Positions 37,938 to 46,760 of a stretch of 64,000 nucleotides of DNA are shown piece after piece. The DNA lies in NCBI RefSeq assembly GCF_001983935.1, contig NZ_CP017641.1, positions 5,985,001 to 6,049,000 of the forward strand, in the 5' to 3' direction. Both the position numbers and the translations under genes were made by a program. The notes beneath the pieces are model-generated. The model saw nothing but the letters and a program-made list of their open reading frames with translations. It was not told the DNA's origin and did not search any database. The DNA comes from Fuerstiella marisgermanici. GTDB taxonomy: Bacteria > Planctomycetota > Planctomycetia > Planctomycetales > Planctomycetaceae. Numbering within the stretch: position 1 is the first letter of the stretch; every line of letters starts with the position of its first letter.

Positions 37938-39326
37938 TCAATTAGTGAAAGTGTTCCGGAGCACCCACAGCGACGATGCTGTCGGGGCGCCGCCGACGCG
38001 GAAGCGTGCGATGATCTTCATGTTTTGCAGAGCCATCACGTTGATGATCCCGTCCGCCGGTTCCGTGAAGATCGCATAGCGACCGTAAGCATCGAAGGTG
38101 ATGGCGTGATGGCCGTAGTGCCCGTTGATTTTGCTCGCACCAACCGGCAGGCTGATTTTGACTCGTGCGTCGGAGTAGTCACGATCGCGATTGGGGTCGA
38201 GTTCAACAATGGTTAACTTTTCCTGGACATCGCTGTCTGAGTCGGTGCGATCCTGAAACAAAAACGCGTAGCGGTTCCCGAGCGACAGCACGGCCCGCGG
38301 CGTGGTCAGTTTTAGTCCGTCAGCGACATCAATGGGAACCTTGACAATCTTCGGTTCCGTCAGAGCCGCGTTGACCAAACACAGCCCCGATTGATCGGCC
38401 TTCCCCGTGGAAAACAAGACCCAGTTGCGACTGTTCTCAAATGCGCCGGTTCGCATCGGCTTGTCGGATTCTTCATCTTTGCCCAGTGACAAATGATGCA
38501 CTTTCACGCTGTCCGCCGATTGACGCAGCGAAGTATCAGCGGCCACCCAGCACACACCGTCCGCCGGAGCAAGAAACACCTTGCCAGAGCTGGCGGTGGC
38601 CCCGTGAATCACGCCCGTCGGCAGATTGAACGAATAGGAAATCTTCGGCTGCGACTGCCGCAGGTCCACCACGTCGACTCTGCCAGCGTTCGGACCACCG
38701 CCATCAATCCACGAACTATACGCAACCGTGTTATTGACGGCAGCCAGCGTGATGTGGTTACCACCGCCGGGGTAGAACTTTGCCACATCCGCACGACCGG
38801 TTTGCATGAAAGCAGTCGGCAGGGCCTTGGTGAAACCGTTGTTCCTGTCGTTTGCCAGATAGAACTGTCGATCGTAGACATACAGGTGAGCTGGGTTTCC
38901 CTGATCAGTATCCAGTTGCTTTTGCTTGACGGAGGGCTTGCGTGTGTACTTCCAGTGCGTGTGATTGCCGTGCGGTTCTTCGAACACGCCCGTATCGATC
39001 GCAACCCAGCCGCTTTGGTGTTTTCCGTCGTCGTGATCTCGAACACCGACCATCAGGACACCGTCCGACGCCTTCATCTGAACAAGATCCTGTTGTTCCG
39101 CGTCGAGTTTTGGAAACCCGTCCACCCAGCCACGCTTGATCGACCACTTGTCTGCCGCCGTGATGTCTGCGTAGGAAAGTTGGTCGGTGTCACGATCCTG
39201 CCAAAAAATTCGCGTCATGATTTTGGTACGAATCGTCTGAGCCCGCATCGGTGACGCGCAGGTGATCACGATCAGCAGGGCGGTCAGCACGCCTTTTCTA
39301 TAACGTCTTTTGTTGTTGGCCTTCAT
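37938..39326 (-). CDS. Secreted beta-propeller, possibly AztD-like zinc chaperone
   Basis: 462 residues from 39326 (MKANNKRRYRKGVLTALLIV, signal peptide; upstream in-frame codons rejected). The mature chain has propeller-like repeats and a His-rich loop VFEEPHGNHTHWKYTRKP, followed by GVIHGATASSGKVFLAPADG and KINGHYGHHAITFDAYGRYA. These features recall AztD, the periplasmic beta-propeller zinc chaperone of AztABCD systems, but I cannot confirm homology by eye. It is the last gene of block I, whose first gene is a Cys/His-rich membrane protein. If not AztD-like, it is a secreted propeller of unknown ligand. Confidence 0.6.
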   Translation of the reverse strand: MKANNKRRYRKGVLTALLIVITCASPMRAQTIRTKIMTRIFWQDRDTDQLSYADITAADKWSIKRGWVDGFPKLDAEQQDLVQMKASDGVLMVGVRDHDDGKHQSGWVAIDTGVFEEPHGNHTHWKYTRKPSVKQKQLDTDQGNPAHLYVYDRQFYLANDRNNGFTKALPTAFMQTGRADVAKFYPGGGNHITLAAVNNTVAYSSWIDGGGPNAGRVDVVDLRQSQPKISYSFNLPTGVIHGATASSGKVFLAPADGVCWVAADTSLRQSADSVKVHHLSLGKDEESDKPMRTGAFENSRNWVLFSTGKADQSGLCLVNAALTEPKIVKVPIDVADGLKLTTPRAVLSLGNRYAFLFQDRTDSDSDVQEKLTIVELDPNRDRDYSDARVKISLPVGASKINGHYGHHAITFDAYGRYAIFTEPADGIINVMALQNMKIIARFRVGGAPTASSLWVLRNTFTN

Positions 39327-39359
39327 CGTCGGTCCTATATCAATTTCTATCTCGGTAAT

Positions 39360-39379
39360 ACTGCGGATGCGTCCGCAGT
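39360..39379. other. Perfect 8-bp hairpin in the gap before the propeller gene
   Basis: ACTGCGGA and TCCGCAGT enclose a TGCG loop in the 127-base gap between the small lipoprotein and propeller genes. No T tract follows on the minus strand. It could attenuate transcription or protect the downstream mRNA. Confidence 0.4.
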
Positions 39380-39453
39380 TGACCATCTGAAGTGGGAGTA
39401 GGTTAATCAATGTGGACAGCCGTGTCCGTGAGGTGAGCTGTTTTCCGAGGCTT

Positions 39454-39837
39454 TCAGAATGGATTCTCGGTACCGTCCATGACGGAGAATTTACGATTTC
39501 GGAATTCGACACATTGCCAACGCAGGCCGTCGGCTGCCGGATTCAGCCAGTAGAAGCGACGGTCGTTTGTGCCCGACGTGAATACGGTCGGCTGGCCTTC
39601 GAATTCCGGACTGCCTGCGAGATCCTGATTCAACGAAAAGAACTTCTTCAGACATTGCATGTCGGGAGCCTGCACGCCCGGTTGCTTCTGCCAGGCGATC
39701 CCGTCCCGTTCGAACTGGTCCGGAACGTTCACTGTGACTTCCGGCAGTTGGTCCGGTTCGCTGTTACACCCCGTGGCCGCGAGCAACGACAATGCGACAA
39801 CCGAACGGTGAAGGGCAACTCTGGGGAGGAGCTTCAT
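39454..39837 (-). CDS. Small predicted lipoprotein of block I (127 aa)
   Basis: Signal MKLLPRVALHRSVVALSLLA ends in the lipobox AATGC (Cys24). The mature domain has ERDGIAWQKQPGVQAPDMQC and NDRRFYWLNPAADGLRWQC, with paired Cys that could form a disulfide. No family recognised. Its ATG overlaps the stop of the preceding PQQ/EF-hand gene as ATGA, so the two are translationally coupled. Confidence 0.8.
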   Translation of the reverse strand: MKLLPRVALHRSVVALSLLAATGCNSEPDQLPEVTVNVPDQFERDGIAWQKQPGVQAPDMQCLKKFFSLNQDLAGSPEFEGQPTVFTSGTNDRRFYWLNPAADGLRWQCVEFRNRKFSVMDGTENPF

Positions 39838-41495
39838 GGTGAATCCTCCGTTGCCAAAGCCGAGCTCTCGTCAGCGATGCAATACAATCGAGTGCCTGTG
39901 CGAACAACGACGATTCCGGGCACGGCCGCCACTCCGTAGACGATGGGGTCTCGTGACGATGCCTGAGAATTCTTCCGGCGTTCTGCAAAGCTTTTGGCCA
40001 TCGCCGCCAGTTCCTTCTGGTCCAACGATCCGTCACCGTTGGTGTCGACTCGCCTTAGCATCGGACGAAAGTCGGCGGAGATTTCGTCAGCCTGAAGGAT
40101 TCCGTCGCCGTTGGCATCGCCCTTCATCATGGCGGCAATCATCCCGCTTGCTCGACCACCACTCGCAGGGCGGGCGCTCTCACCTTCGCCACTCGGCTTC
40201 GAACCATCGCCACCTGGCGGACCTCCGTGACCAGAACCGCCTTCGGCACCGTGCGAGCCATGGCCATGGGAACGAGAGGCTTCGCGATACGTCTCCGGCT
40301 CTGGCGGATCTTTCTGGTCCCACAGTTGGTTGGTGGCAACCACGCCGAACTCGCGCCCGCGTTGCACCACTTTCACGGTGCCGTCCTTCGCAAAAAAGTA
40401 GATGCCGTCCTGTGTGACAATGGGAGTCGCCCAGCATTCGGCTCGCAAACGTTGCTGGTAAATCGTCTCGCCAGACATCGCGTCCACGCAGTACAGCACG
40501 CCGACCTTATTCAGAAAGTAGACCTGCTCACCATCCACGACCGGGCTGGCATAGTCACTGACAGCCTTGGTAGCTCGCCAGCAAAGTTCATACGGTTGGG
40601 CTGATTCCCCCGTGATGCGAATGCAAAGATTCGACTTCGCGGCATCGCTGGCCGAACCAAATTCCGGAATACGAGCACCGATAAACACATATTCGCCGAC
40701 CGCACATGGTGACGGGACGGAATTCCCTTCAAGCCCCTCAACACTCCACAGCTGTTTTCCGTTTTCAAGATCGTAGCCGGAAACGTCGCCTCCCGAAGAC
40801 ACCACCACTTGCTGGTGCGAATCCGGGCCGGCCACAATCGGCGTTGTCCATGAACTGCCGGAAGGTCGATCGGTCTTCCAGCGAGTTTTCCCCGTCCGCT
40901 TATCAACGGCCAGCAGAAACGACGGTCCTTTGTGTTCCATGTTCAGCACGATCATGTCGGCGGTCTGAGCGGGCGAACTTCCCAGACCGTGATTGTTCTG
41001 AAATGGGCCGTAGTCCGCGTTCAGGTCACGATGCCACAACTGTTGACCGTCCGGGCTGACTGCAACCAGATCTCCACTTTCAAAGAAGACGTAAACAGCA
41101 TCGCTGTCTACGACCGGTGTCGGTGCAGATCGAGCCATCATGTAGCTGGACGGTGCCTGACGAGCGGTCTCGAAGCGATGTTGCCACAGTCGCTGACCAT
41201 CCTTCAGGTCAAACGCGGTCACAGCGCATTGCTCTTTCTGTTCGCCAATCACACTGGCGACGAAGACCTTGCCATCGGCAATCACTGGTGCCGATTGTCC
41301 ATAGCCATCTGTTTCCGTCTGCCATGAGATGCCGTCGTCCGGCGACCACTGAAGCGGCAGCGATCCGGACAGACGCGACGTGCCGCCGTTGCGAAATCCC
41401 GTCCATGACGAAGCCACATTGTCCGCAGCCATGGCACTTGTTGCCGTGACCGCGAGAAGTAAAAAACTTTTGGATAGGTGTTGAAACTGATTCAT
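39834..41495 (-). CDS. Secreted PQQ-propeller protein with His/Gly linker and EF-hands
   Basis: 553 residues from 41495 (MNQFQHLSKSFLLLAVTATS, signal peptide; 84 upstream in-frame codons rejected). A quinoprotein-like propeller fills about 25-420 (WTGFRNGGTSRL, VDKRTGKTRWKTDRPSG, VDAMSGETIYQQRL). A His/Gly-rich linker SHGHGSHGAEGGSGHGG follows, then two EF-hand loops, DANGDGILQADE and DTNGDGSLDQKE, and a short closing propeller strand GIVVVRTGTRLYCI. The His-rich insert is unusual for planctomycete PQQ-like proteins and fits a metal-linked locus. Confidence 0.88.
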   Translation of the reverse strand: MNQFQHLSKSFLLLAVTATSAMAADNVASSWTGFRNGGTSRLSGSLPLQWSPDDGISWQTETDGYGQSAPVIADGKVFVASVIGEQKEQCAVTAFDLKDGQRLWQHRFETARQAPSSYMMARSAPTPVVDSDAVYVFFESGDLVAVSPDGQQLWHRDLNADYGPFQNNHGLGSSPAQTADMIVLNMEHKGPSFLLAVDKRTGKTRWKTDRPSGSSWTTPIVAGPDSHQQVVVSSGGDVSGYDLENGKQLWSVEGLEGNSVPSPCAVGEYVFIGARIPEFGSASDAAKSNLCIRITGESAQPYELCWRATKAVSDYASPVVDGEQVYFLNKVGVLYCVDAMSGETIYQQRLRAECWATPIVTQDGIYFFAKDGTVKVVQRGREFGVVATNQLWDQKDPPEPETYREASRSHGHGSHGAEGGSGHGGPPGGDGSKPSGEGESARPASGGRASGMIAAMMKGDANGDGILQADEISADFRPMLRRVDTNGDGSLDQKELAAMAKSFAERRKNSQASSRDPIVYGVAAVPGIVVVRTGTRLYCIADESSALATEDSP

Positions 41496-41592
41496 GATTT
41501 GATTCCGCAAAAAAAGTGAAGAACGCGCCGCCACGTTGGCCCAGCAAAGATGAAAAACAGCATTGGCCTTCATCTGGAGATCGCCGGCAGCA

Positions 41593-42570
41593 TTACCATT
41601 CACCGATGACCTCACCGTCGTTGCGCGAAAACGTATTTCGAAACGTACCAAGGTCGACGTTGTCGCTGATGAACCGAACGCTGCCGTCGCACAAAGCGGC
41701 CTGTGCTCCACCGACGTGCAGGCTACGCGGGCCGGAAACGACTTCACCGTGGTGAGTCATATCCGGCAGATCGGAGTTCGGCGTGAAGTAAGCATGGACG
41801 AGGGCGTGGTATCCGGTGCTGAGGATCCACGCTCCGGCACGACGGCCTTCATAGACGCTGGCCGACATCCCCGTCATATCGTCACCTGTTGGCACGCACG
41901 GTGAACCTCCGGAAACACGCTTCATCTGCCGCTGAGCATCCTGCAGTGTCGTCGTGTCTGCCTGGCGATTGCCAAACAGCGACTCCGCCATGAAAACGGT
42001 GTTGCTGGTGCCGTCGGTGATGTCGCGAAACTTCGTGCGCGATCCTCGCCAGAACAGACCGTCGTTCCTTGAAGAACAGTATTCGATGCCGCTTCCGGAA
42101 CCGCCGTTCAGCAAATAGTTGCCGCCGGCCCACGTGTCGCCATTGGCGTCAACGTAAAATGGATCGCCCGCTTCACTCGGGCATCGCAGGACGTTCAACT
42201 CACGCGACGCGACAGGTTGAATCGCAGGATTCATCTGCGGAGCCCATGGCAGCCCTACTTGAGCTGGCTGGTTGAAGTCGATCAGGCTGTGCAGATTGGC
42301 CTGTTCGTGAAAGGGAAGCAGTTGAGCGTGTGCCGAATATCCATACAGCGAGGACGACGAATTCAGCGGAAACGAAGAGTGTGTGTCGTGATAGTTGTGG
42401 GCTGCCAGTGCCAACTGCTTGAGATTGTTTTTGCACTGAGTCCGCCGAGCGGCTGCGCGAGCTTGTTGAACGGCGGGCAGAAGTAACGCGATGAGTATGG
42501 CAATGATCGCAATCACCACCAATAATTCGATGAGAGTAAACCCATTCGGGCGAGTAATTTTGTTTTGCAT
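41593..42570 (-). CDS. DUF1559 pseudopilin-like protein (type II secretion G-like N-terminus)
   Basis: 325 residues. The class III prepilin signal is [20 protein letters not shown]; cleavage by a prepilin peptidase is expected before Phe. The DUF1559 body is intact: [40 protein letters not shown] and the closing [19 protein letters not shown]. These are very numerous, uncharacterised pseudopilins in planctomycetes. It lies downstream of paralogue 1 of the Cys/His-rich family in block I; a paralogue (broken) holds the same position in block III. Confidence 0.93.
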   Translation of the reverse strand: MQNKITRPNGFTLIELLVVIAIIAILIALLLPAVQQARAAARRTQCKNNLKQLALAAHNYHDTHSSFPLNSSSSLYGYSAHAQLLPFHEQANLHSLIDFNQPAQVGLPWAPQMNPAIQPVASRELNVLRCPSEAGDPFYVDANGDTWAGGNYLLNGGSGSGIEYCSSRNDGLFWRGSRTKFRDITDGTSNTVFMAESLFGNRQADTTTLQDAQRQMKRVSGGSPCVPTGDDMTGMSASVYEGRRAGAWILSTGYHALVHAYFTPNSDLPDMTHHGEVVSGPRSLHVGGAQAALCDGSVRFISDNVDLGTFRNTFSRNDGEVIGEW

Positions 42571-42691
42571 GATTCAACTTTTTCAACATGTATCGAAGGA
42601 CACCGCGCAGCGGTGTCCGATGCGCGGTCTGTTTAGACAAACGAAGGTGGTCAGGCGAAAACGGAACCTCGGCGCGACCCGCGCACCGCAA

Positions 42692-42704
42692 GACTGGTCG
42701 GACC
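42692..42704. promoter_or_regulatory. Candidate operator GACTGGTCGGACC (site 1)
   Basis: Identical over 13 bases to site 4 (62982-62994) and similar to sites upstream of the three DUF2946-like genes. The core TGGTCGGACC is almost palindromic. It lies 122 bases upstream of the DUF1559 start. The rest of the 300-base gap 42571-42870 shows nothing else. Confidence 0.45.
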
Positions 42705-42870
42705 CGAAGTGTGACGGGGCCGCGACCGAGGATTCCTGATCGCATCACGCAACCGCTGCCGATGTGATCAGCAGACAGCCGCAGAAATCAGAGTCCACGT
42801 CGTCGATCTTTCCTGTGCGCACGGCGGTCGCTAATTGCGAACTTGCGCGCGGCGAAGTCGACGGCTGGAG

Positions 42871-43302
42871 TCAGGAAACAGCAGCTATAGACGGCGGACC
42901 GCGGCTCTTGCTGCGATAGCGCTCAGCTGACTCGGGGACGCCTGATTCGGCTCGTGGAAGCGCGGAAGCCGTCGCGAATTGCGGCAATCCAAGAGCGGAG
43001 AAATCAGCGGTGGACGTCGCAAACGCGGCCTGGCACACCGGACACGAATGAGAATCATGAGGCTTCTCAGGCGACGGCGATTCACTGCCCGAACGCTCAT
43101 CAGTTGCATGATGCGAGCAGTCGCAGTGGTGGCCGGAAAAACACGAAACAACAGCGCTGACCACTCCACTGTTGTGGTGACCATCGCTGTGTGCGTGTTC
43201 ACACCCGATGTGCAGCGAATACGTCGCGGGCACCACAGCAAGCTGCAGCAGCGCGACGAAGCACACAAACGAGCGTCGAAAGTTGTAATGTGTTTTGGAC
43301 AT
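42871..43302 (-). CDS. DUF2946-like Cys/His-rich membrane protein, paralogue 1
   Basis: 143 residues from 43302 (MSKTHYNFRRSFVCFVALLQ); 43311 is an alternative. One hydrophobic segment (about 11-28) is followed by a Cys/His-rich region (IGCEHAHSDGHH, SGHHCDCSHH), then HDSHSCPVCQAAFA (around residue 85), and a C-terminus ending in SRGPPSIAAVS. The last two features recur in the proteins at 50958-51476 and 63240-63653. CPxCQ plus a terminal R-G-P-P resembles the DUF2946 family, small proteins often near metal transporters. Predicted periplasmic metal-binding role, inferred only. First gene of block I. Confidence 0.75.
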   Translation of the reverse strand: MSKTHYNFRRSFVCFVALLQLAVVPATYSLHIGCEHAHSDGHHNSGVVSAVVSCFSGHHCDCSHHATDERSGSESPSPEKPHDSHSCPVCQAAFATSTADFSALGLPQFATASALPRAESGVPESAERYRSKSRGPPSIAAVS

Positions 43303-43326
43303 CAGAGTCATTAAGAGAAACTCCGA

Positions 43327-43338
43327 GTCCGACCAGGT
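43327..43338 (-). promoter_or_regulatory. Candidate operator TGGTCGGAC upstream of paralogue 1 (site 2)
   Basis: Minus-strand reading CCTGGTCGGACT, 25 bases upstream of the start at 43302. A TATACT hexamer lies about 8 bases further upstream and could be the -10 box, placing the site near the transcription start. Confidence 0.45.
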
Positions 43339-43521
43339 ACCGAAGTATACGATTGCATGTGAAGTAATGTGAGCACGGACTCAACGTAGTTCAGGAATTT
43401 CAGGAATGTTCTGGCCTCTGCATTTTTTTGATTGGCACATTGCCCAAACAGGGAATCAGAAATCGCCAACAAACTCGTCTGCAGATCGAGTCAGCAGGCA
43501 GCCCGCCTATCGACAGTATCA

Positions 43522-45081
43522 TCATCCTTGTGGATCTCGTTCGGACTCAAGAAACGCCGATCTCATACGATTGTGACTTCTCGCAACCTTAGCCACCCAT
43601 GCGCGAGCTTCGTCGTGCTCACCGTCTTCGACGCTGTGCTTCAACATTTCCAGATGTTCGCGCACAAGTCGAGCTTTCCAGCGTTGGTAGTCCGTCACTT
43701 GCCCATTCCGCAGGAACACGCCGACTTCCAGTTTTCTGGTCCATTCCTGATAGACGTCAATCCAGTACTCGGCGTGAGTCACGTTGCCCGTCAGTCCGGC
43801 ACTTAACGCTTCACCTTTGGCAATGCCGATCTCTTCAAACACTTCGCCGGCGGGAGGGTAGTAGGCAAAGCATCCGACACCGCTGAAGATCACCAATCCC
43901 AGCAGGGCCAGGCCGCCCAGCACAGACGGCGGAACGATGATATCTTTCCGTCCTGAAACAGATGGTTCGGGAACCTGAGCAATCCAGGCTTCCAAACGAC
44001 CACGGCGATCCGCGATTCGAACAACAACGCCCGCGACGATCAACAGCGCGAGCAATTCCAGGCTGTACCATTCGTAGGGAACGATGTCGCGTTTAAGTTT
44101 TTTTGCCGATTGCGTGGCAAGCTGAGCGAACGATGCTGAACCGGCGAACGGCTGACCGTAGATGTCGAAGGCATGCGTGTGATTTGCGGGATCAACGTCC
44201 TGTGGAAATAGCGGTTTATCCACAGCATAACCCAGGCCGACGACTACCAGCAGCAAAATCGACATCCACACCGCGCTGCGTTTGATTCCGTATTCCTGCA
44301 GCATCCACGCGATCAGCCCGGTGTTCATCCCGGCTCCCAGAGCCAACAGTACGAATGCGGCTCCGATGGAATTCGCGTGCTGAAACATCATGCCCATTTG
44401 TGACATTGCCAGCATCGGCGTCGCGTAAACCGGAATTCCCAGCGCTGCCATTTTCAGCGGAGCCAGCGGCTGATCATGGTTGAAGTGATGCTGCAGCGAC
44501 GCGTGTGGAATGAAGGCTCCCAGCAGTCCGACTCCGGTTAACCCCACCAGCACTAACCCAAGAGAACGTCCGGTCGCTTCTTTGGCGGAAGAAACTCCCA
44601 GTGCCGCCATACGACGAATGCCATAGTGAACGGATTCGTCAGGAACGCCGGAGAGTTCACTGTTTGGAAAAAGCCGGTCCCACAACATTCCCACCAATGT
44701 CACAATCACCAGCGAACAGCCGGCAAAGGACAGGATCGCGATCGGTTCGCTTAACGTCAGTCCGTAAAGCAGCGACAAAGGATTGAACAGCGGAGCGGAC
44801 ATCGCAAACGCCAGGATCGTTCCGCCCCGAATCCCGGCGCGACGCAGTTCCACGATGACCGGAATCACTCCCAACGAACACACGGGCAGCAGCATGCCGA
44901 TGATCCAGGCTTTAAATAACGACTGTAACTCCGAACCGCCAAAAAGCCGCCGAGTCTTTTCGTAGCCAATGAATCGTCGAAACACGGCCGCCACAAAGAA
45001 CCCCGTCAAAATAAACGGAGCCGCCTGTGCGAGAGACTGAGCAAAGCGAACGGCAAAGCCGAAAATCATTGTGGACGTCAT
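43522..45081 (-). CDS. COG0701 permease (DUF318/ArsP-like)
   Basis: 519 residues from 45081 (MTSTMIFGFAVRFAQSLAQA); upstream in-frame codons to 45201 are rejected because they cross a hairpin. About ten TM helices with the family signature: LLPVCSLGVIPVIVELRRAG and MSAPLFNPLSLLYG in the first half, ALGIPVYATPMLAMSQMGMM in the second. A periplasmic or loop insert HTHAFDIYGQPF carries His. The soluble C-terminal ~120 residues are an unusual extension. COG0701 permeases include zinc-regulated and metalloid exporters; last gene of block II beside a metal GTPase. Direction and substrate unknown. Confidence 0.85.
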   Translation of the reverse strand: MTSTMIFGFAVRFAQSLAQAAPFILTGFFVAAVFRRFIGYEKTRRLFGGSELQSLFKAWIIGMLLPVCSLGVIPVIVELRRAGIRGGTILAFAMSAPLFNPLSLLYGLTLSEPIAILSFAGCSLVIVTLVGMLWDRLFPNSELSGVPDESVHYGIRRMAALGVSSAKEATGRSLGLVLVGLTGVGLLGAFIPHASLQHHFNHDQPLAPLKMAALGIPVYATPMLAMSQMGMMFQHANSIGAAFVLLALGAGMNTGLIAWMLQEYGIKRSAVWMSILLLVVVGLGYAVDKPLFPQDVDPANHTHAFDIYGQPFAGSASFAQLATQSAKKLKRDIVPYEWYSLELLALLIVAGVVVRIADRRGRLEAWIAQVPEPSVSGRKDIIVPPSVLGGLALLGLVIFSGVGCFAYYPPAGEVFEEIGIAKGEALSAGLTGNVTHAEYWIDVYQEWTRKLEVGVFLRNGQVTDYQRWKARLVREHLEMLKHSVEDGEHDEARAWVAKVARSHNRMRSAFLESERDPQG

Positions 45082-45183
45082 AGCTCGTTCTTTTCTGCAG
45101 CTTCTGTTGAACTCAGTTGAGGAGGAAGAAAGGAGATTGCGAGTCAGCGGATAGTTGTAAGCCCGGAGGGCGGTACACGGACT

Positions 45184-45205
45184 GCCGGTGGCGTCAGCCA
45201 CCGGC
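45184..45205. other. Strong intercistronic hairpin before the permease gene
   Basis: Perfect 9-bp stem GCCGGTGGC/GCCACCGGC with GTCA loop in the 165-base gap between the His-rich lipoprotein and permease genes. It could be a partial terminator, an mRNA-stabilising element or a planctomycete palindromic repeat. No T tract on the minus strand. Confidence 0.55.
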
Positions 45206-45246
45206 TAAAGGAACGATGGCTTTTCGTCGAACCTGCCGCTGTTCGG

Positions 45247-45789
45247 CTAATGTTGCTCATGATCATGATCATGATCATGATCATGATCATGGCCGTGGTG
45301 GCCGTCATGGCCATGATCGTGGTCGTGATGAATGGCGGTTTCCGGTTTCCCCGCTTCCGGGATCAGCGTTTGCAAAGTCTTCAGTTCGGTGGCGATCGCC
45401 TGAGACAGGTCTGAGAGATCAAGGCTTCCATCGGCTGACTTGCGAGTCGCCAGTTGCTCAGCAATCGCATTCGCCGCACTCACGGCTTGATTCCACTTTG
45501 CTTCATCAAGGTCGCTGTCTGCAGCCAGTTCCGGCATCCAATTCACGACGTCCAGCAATTCCTGAAACTCGTCCGCTTCATCGTCGTGCCCATGTCCGGC
45601 ATGAGCCGCAAGGTGGTCGCATCGGTGTTCGATCGCCTCAACGCCCTCCGCGAAATTGGCAGGCTTGTGGTGCGGAACAAAGTGTTCCAGATGGTGGTCA
45701 TCCGTGTGAGCATCCGCTTGCCAATCGCTGCAGCCACTGTGCGAACCCAACAGGAACAAGCCTGCGAACAGCGTGAAGAATAATTTCAT
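45247..45789 (-). CDS. His/Asp-rich predicted metal-binding lipoprotein
   Basis: 180 residues. The signal MKLFFTLFAGLFLLGSHSGC ends at the lipobox Cys20. The mature chain begins with scattered His (ADAHTDDHHLEHFVPHHK), has a helical middle, and ends in a run of alternating His and Asp (about residues 150-180) encoded by an ATGATC hexanucleotide array. Such tails bind Zn, Ni or Co and serve as buffers or chaperones. Its ATG overlaps the MoxR stop as ATGA. Predicted to sit on the periplasmic face; metal binding is inferred from composition. Confidence 0.85.
   Translation of the reverse strand: MKLFFTLFAGLFLLGSHSGCSDWQADAHTDDHHLEHFVPHHKPANFAEGVEAIEHRCDHLAAHAGHGHDDEADEFQELLDVVNWMPELAADSDLDEAKWNQAVSAANAIAEQLATRKSADGSLDLSDLSQAIATELKTLQTLIPEAGKPETAIHHDHDHGHDGHHGHDHDHDHDHDHEQH
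45257..45290. repeat. In-frame CATGAT hexanucleotide microsatellite
   Basis: About five and a half tandem units encode alternating His and Asp in the C-terminus of the His-rich lipoprotein. Because each unit is six bases, gain or loss changes the length of the metal-binding tail without a frameshift. Confidence 0.85.
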
Positions 45790-46760
45790 TTCGAGTTCTC
45801 CGAGTAAGCAGGAACAGCGACCGCATCCAGGACTTCCTGAATGACACGATTCGCTTCGTTGGTTTCAAGACCGAGCCTCACGCCGAGCACCGGAAAGACA
45901 ACGTCAAGCACGTCGTCGGGTGTGACAAAGTTACGGCTGGCCAGAAAGGCGCGAGCCTGTGCCGCGCGTTGCAGAGTCAGCAGTCCGCGGGGACTGAGTC
46001 CCAGTGAGATGCTCGGATGACGTCGGGTTTCGTCTGCGATACGAACCAGATAGTCCTGCACAGGCTCCACAACAGCGATGGCAGCAACTTCATTTTGCAT
46101 GCGATGAAGTTGCCCTGTTGACAATGCCGGAGATGCGTCCTCCACCCCTTCCGCAGGCACACCAACGGCTTCCTGCAGCATGCGAATTTCGTCGGAGGCC
46201 GCCGGATACCCAACGCTGAGCTTCATCGCAAAACGGTCGAGCTGCGCTTCCGGCAGAGGATAGGTGCCGTGCTGATCAACCGGGTTCTGTGTGGCGATCA
46301 CAAAGAAATCAGAACTCAGTTCGTAACGCTCAGCATCCACAGTCACCTGACGTTCGGCCATCGCTTCCAACAGCGCGCTTTGCGTGCGCGGAGTCGCGCG
46401 ATTGATTTCATCGGCCAACAAAACGTCAGCAAAGACCGGCCCGCGACGAAATTCGAATTCGTGCGACTTCTGATTGAAGATATTGAACCCCGTGATGTCG
46501 CTGGGCAGCAGGTCCGGCGTACATTGAGCCCGCGCGAAGTCGCCTCCGACCGCGGCAGCCAGAGCTTTCGCGAGTGTGGTCTTTCCGAGCCCGGGTTTAT
46601 CTTCCAGCAGCAAATGACCGCGAGAAAGAAGGCAGACGAGTACCATCTCAACGACATCTTCCTTGCCGCGCAGAGCAGCGTTCAATCGCTGGCGAATGTC
46701 GGCGATGAGAGATGACGTGGATTGGTTCGCGTCAGAGATTGTTGACAGAGTTGTGATCAT
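45786..46760 (-). CDS. MoxR-type AAA+ ATPase
   Basis: 324 residues from 46760 (MITTLSTISDANQSTSS). Walker A is PGLGKTT preceded by LLLEDK rather than the common LLEGVPG; Walker B is LLADEINRA; sensor ATQNPVDQHGTYPLPEAQLD is exactly MoxR. The C-terminal lid has SPRGLLTLQRAAQARAF. MoxR ATPases usually precede a DUF58/VWA protein whose maturation or metal insertion they assist. No such partner is present; instead the neighbours are a 75-residue protein (overlap ATGA) and the His-rich lipoprotein (overlap ATGA). Role as metal-insertion chaperone is plausible but inferred. Confidence 0.93.
   Translation of the reverse strand: MITTLSTISDANQSTSSLIADIRQRLNAALRGKEDVVEMVLVCLLSRGHLLLEDKPGLGKTTLAKALAAAVGGDFARAQCTPDLLPSDITGFNIFNQKSHEFEFRRGPVFADVLLADEINRATPRTQSALLEAMAERQVTVDAERYELSSDFFVIATQNPVDQHGTYPLPEAQLDRFAMKLSVGYPAASDEIRMLQEAVGVPAEGVEDASPALSTGQLHRMQNEVAAIAVVEPVQDYLVRIADETRRHPSISLGLSPRGLLTLQRAAQARAFLASRNFVTPDDVLDVVFPVLGVRLGLETNEANRVIQEVLDAVAVPAYSENSK

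Noticed and set aside
45257-45290. CRISPR-like short repeats
   Set aside because: A hexanucleotide array without spacers, inside a coding region for His-Asp.
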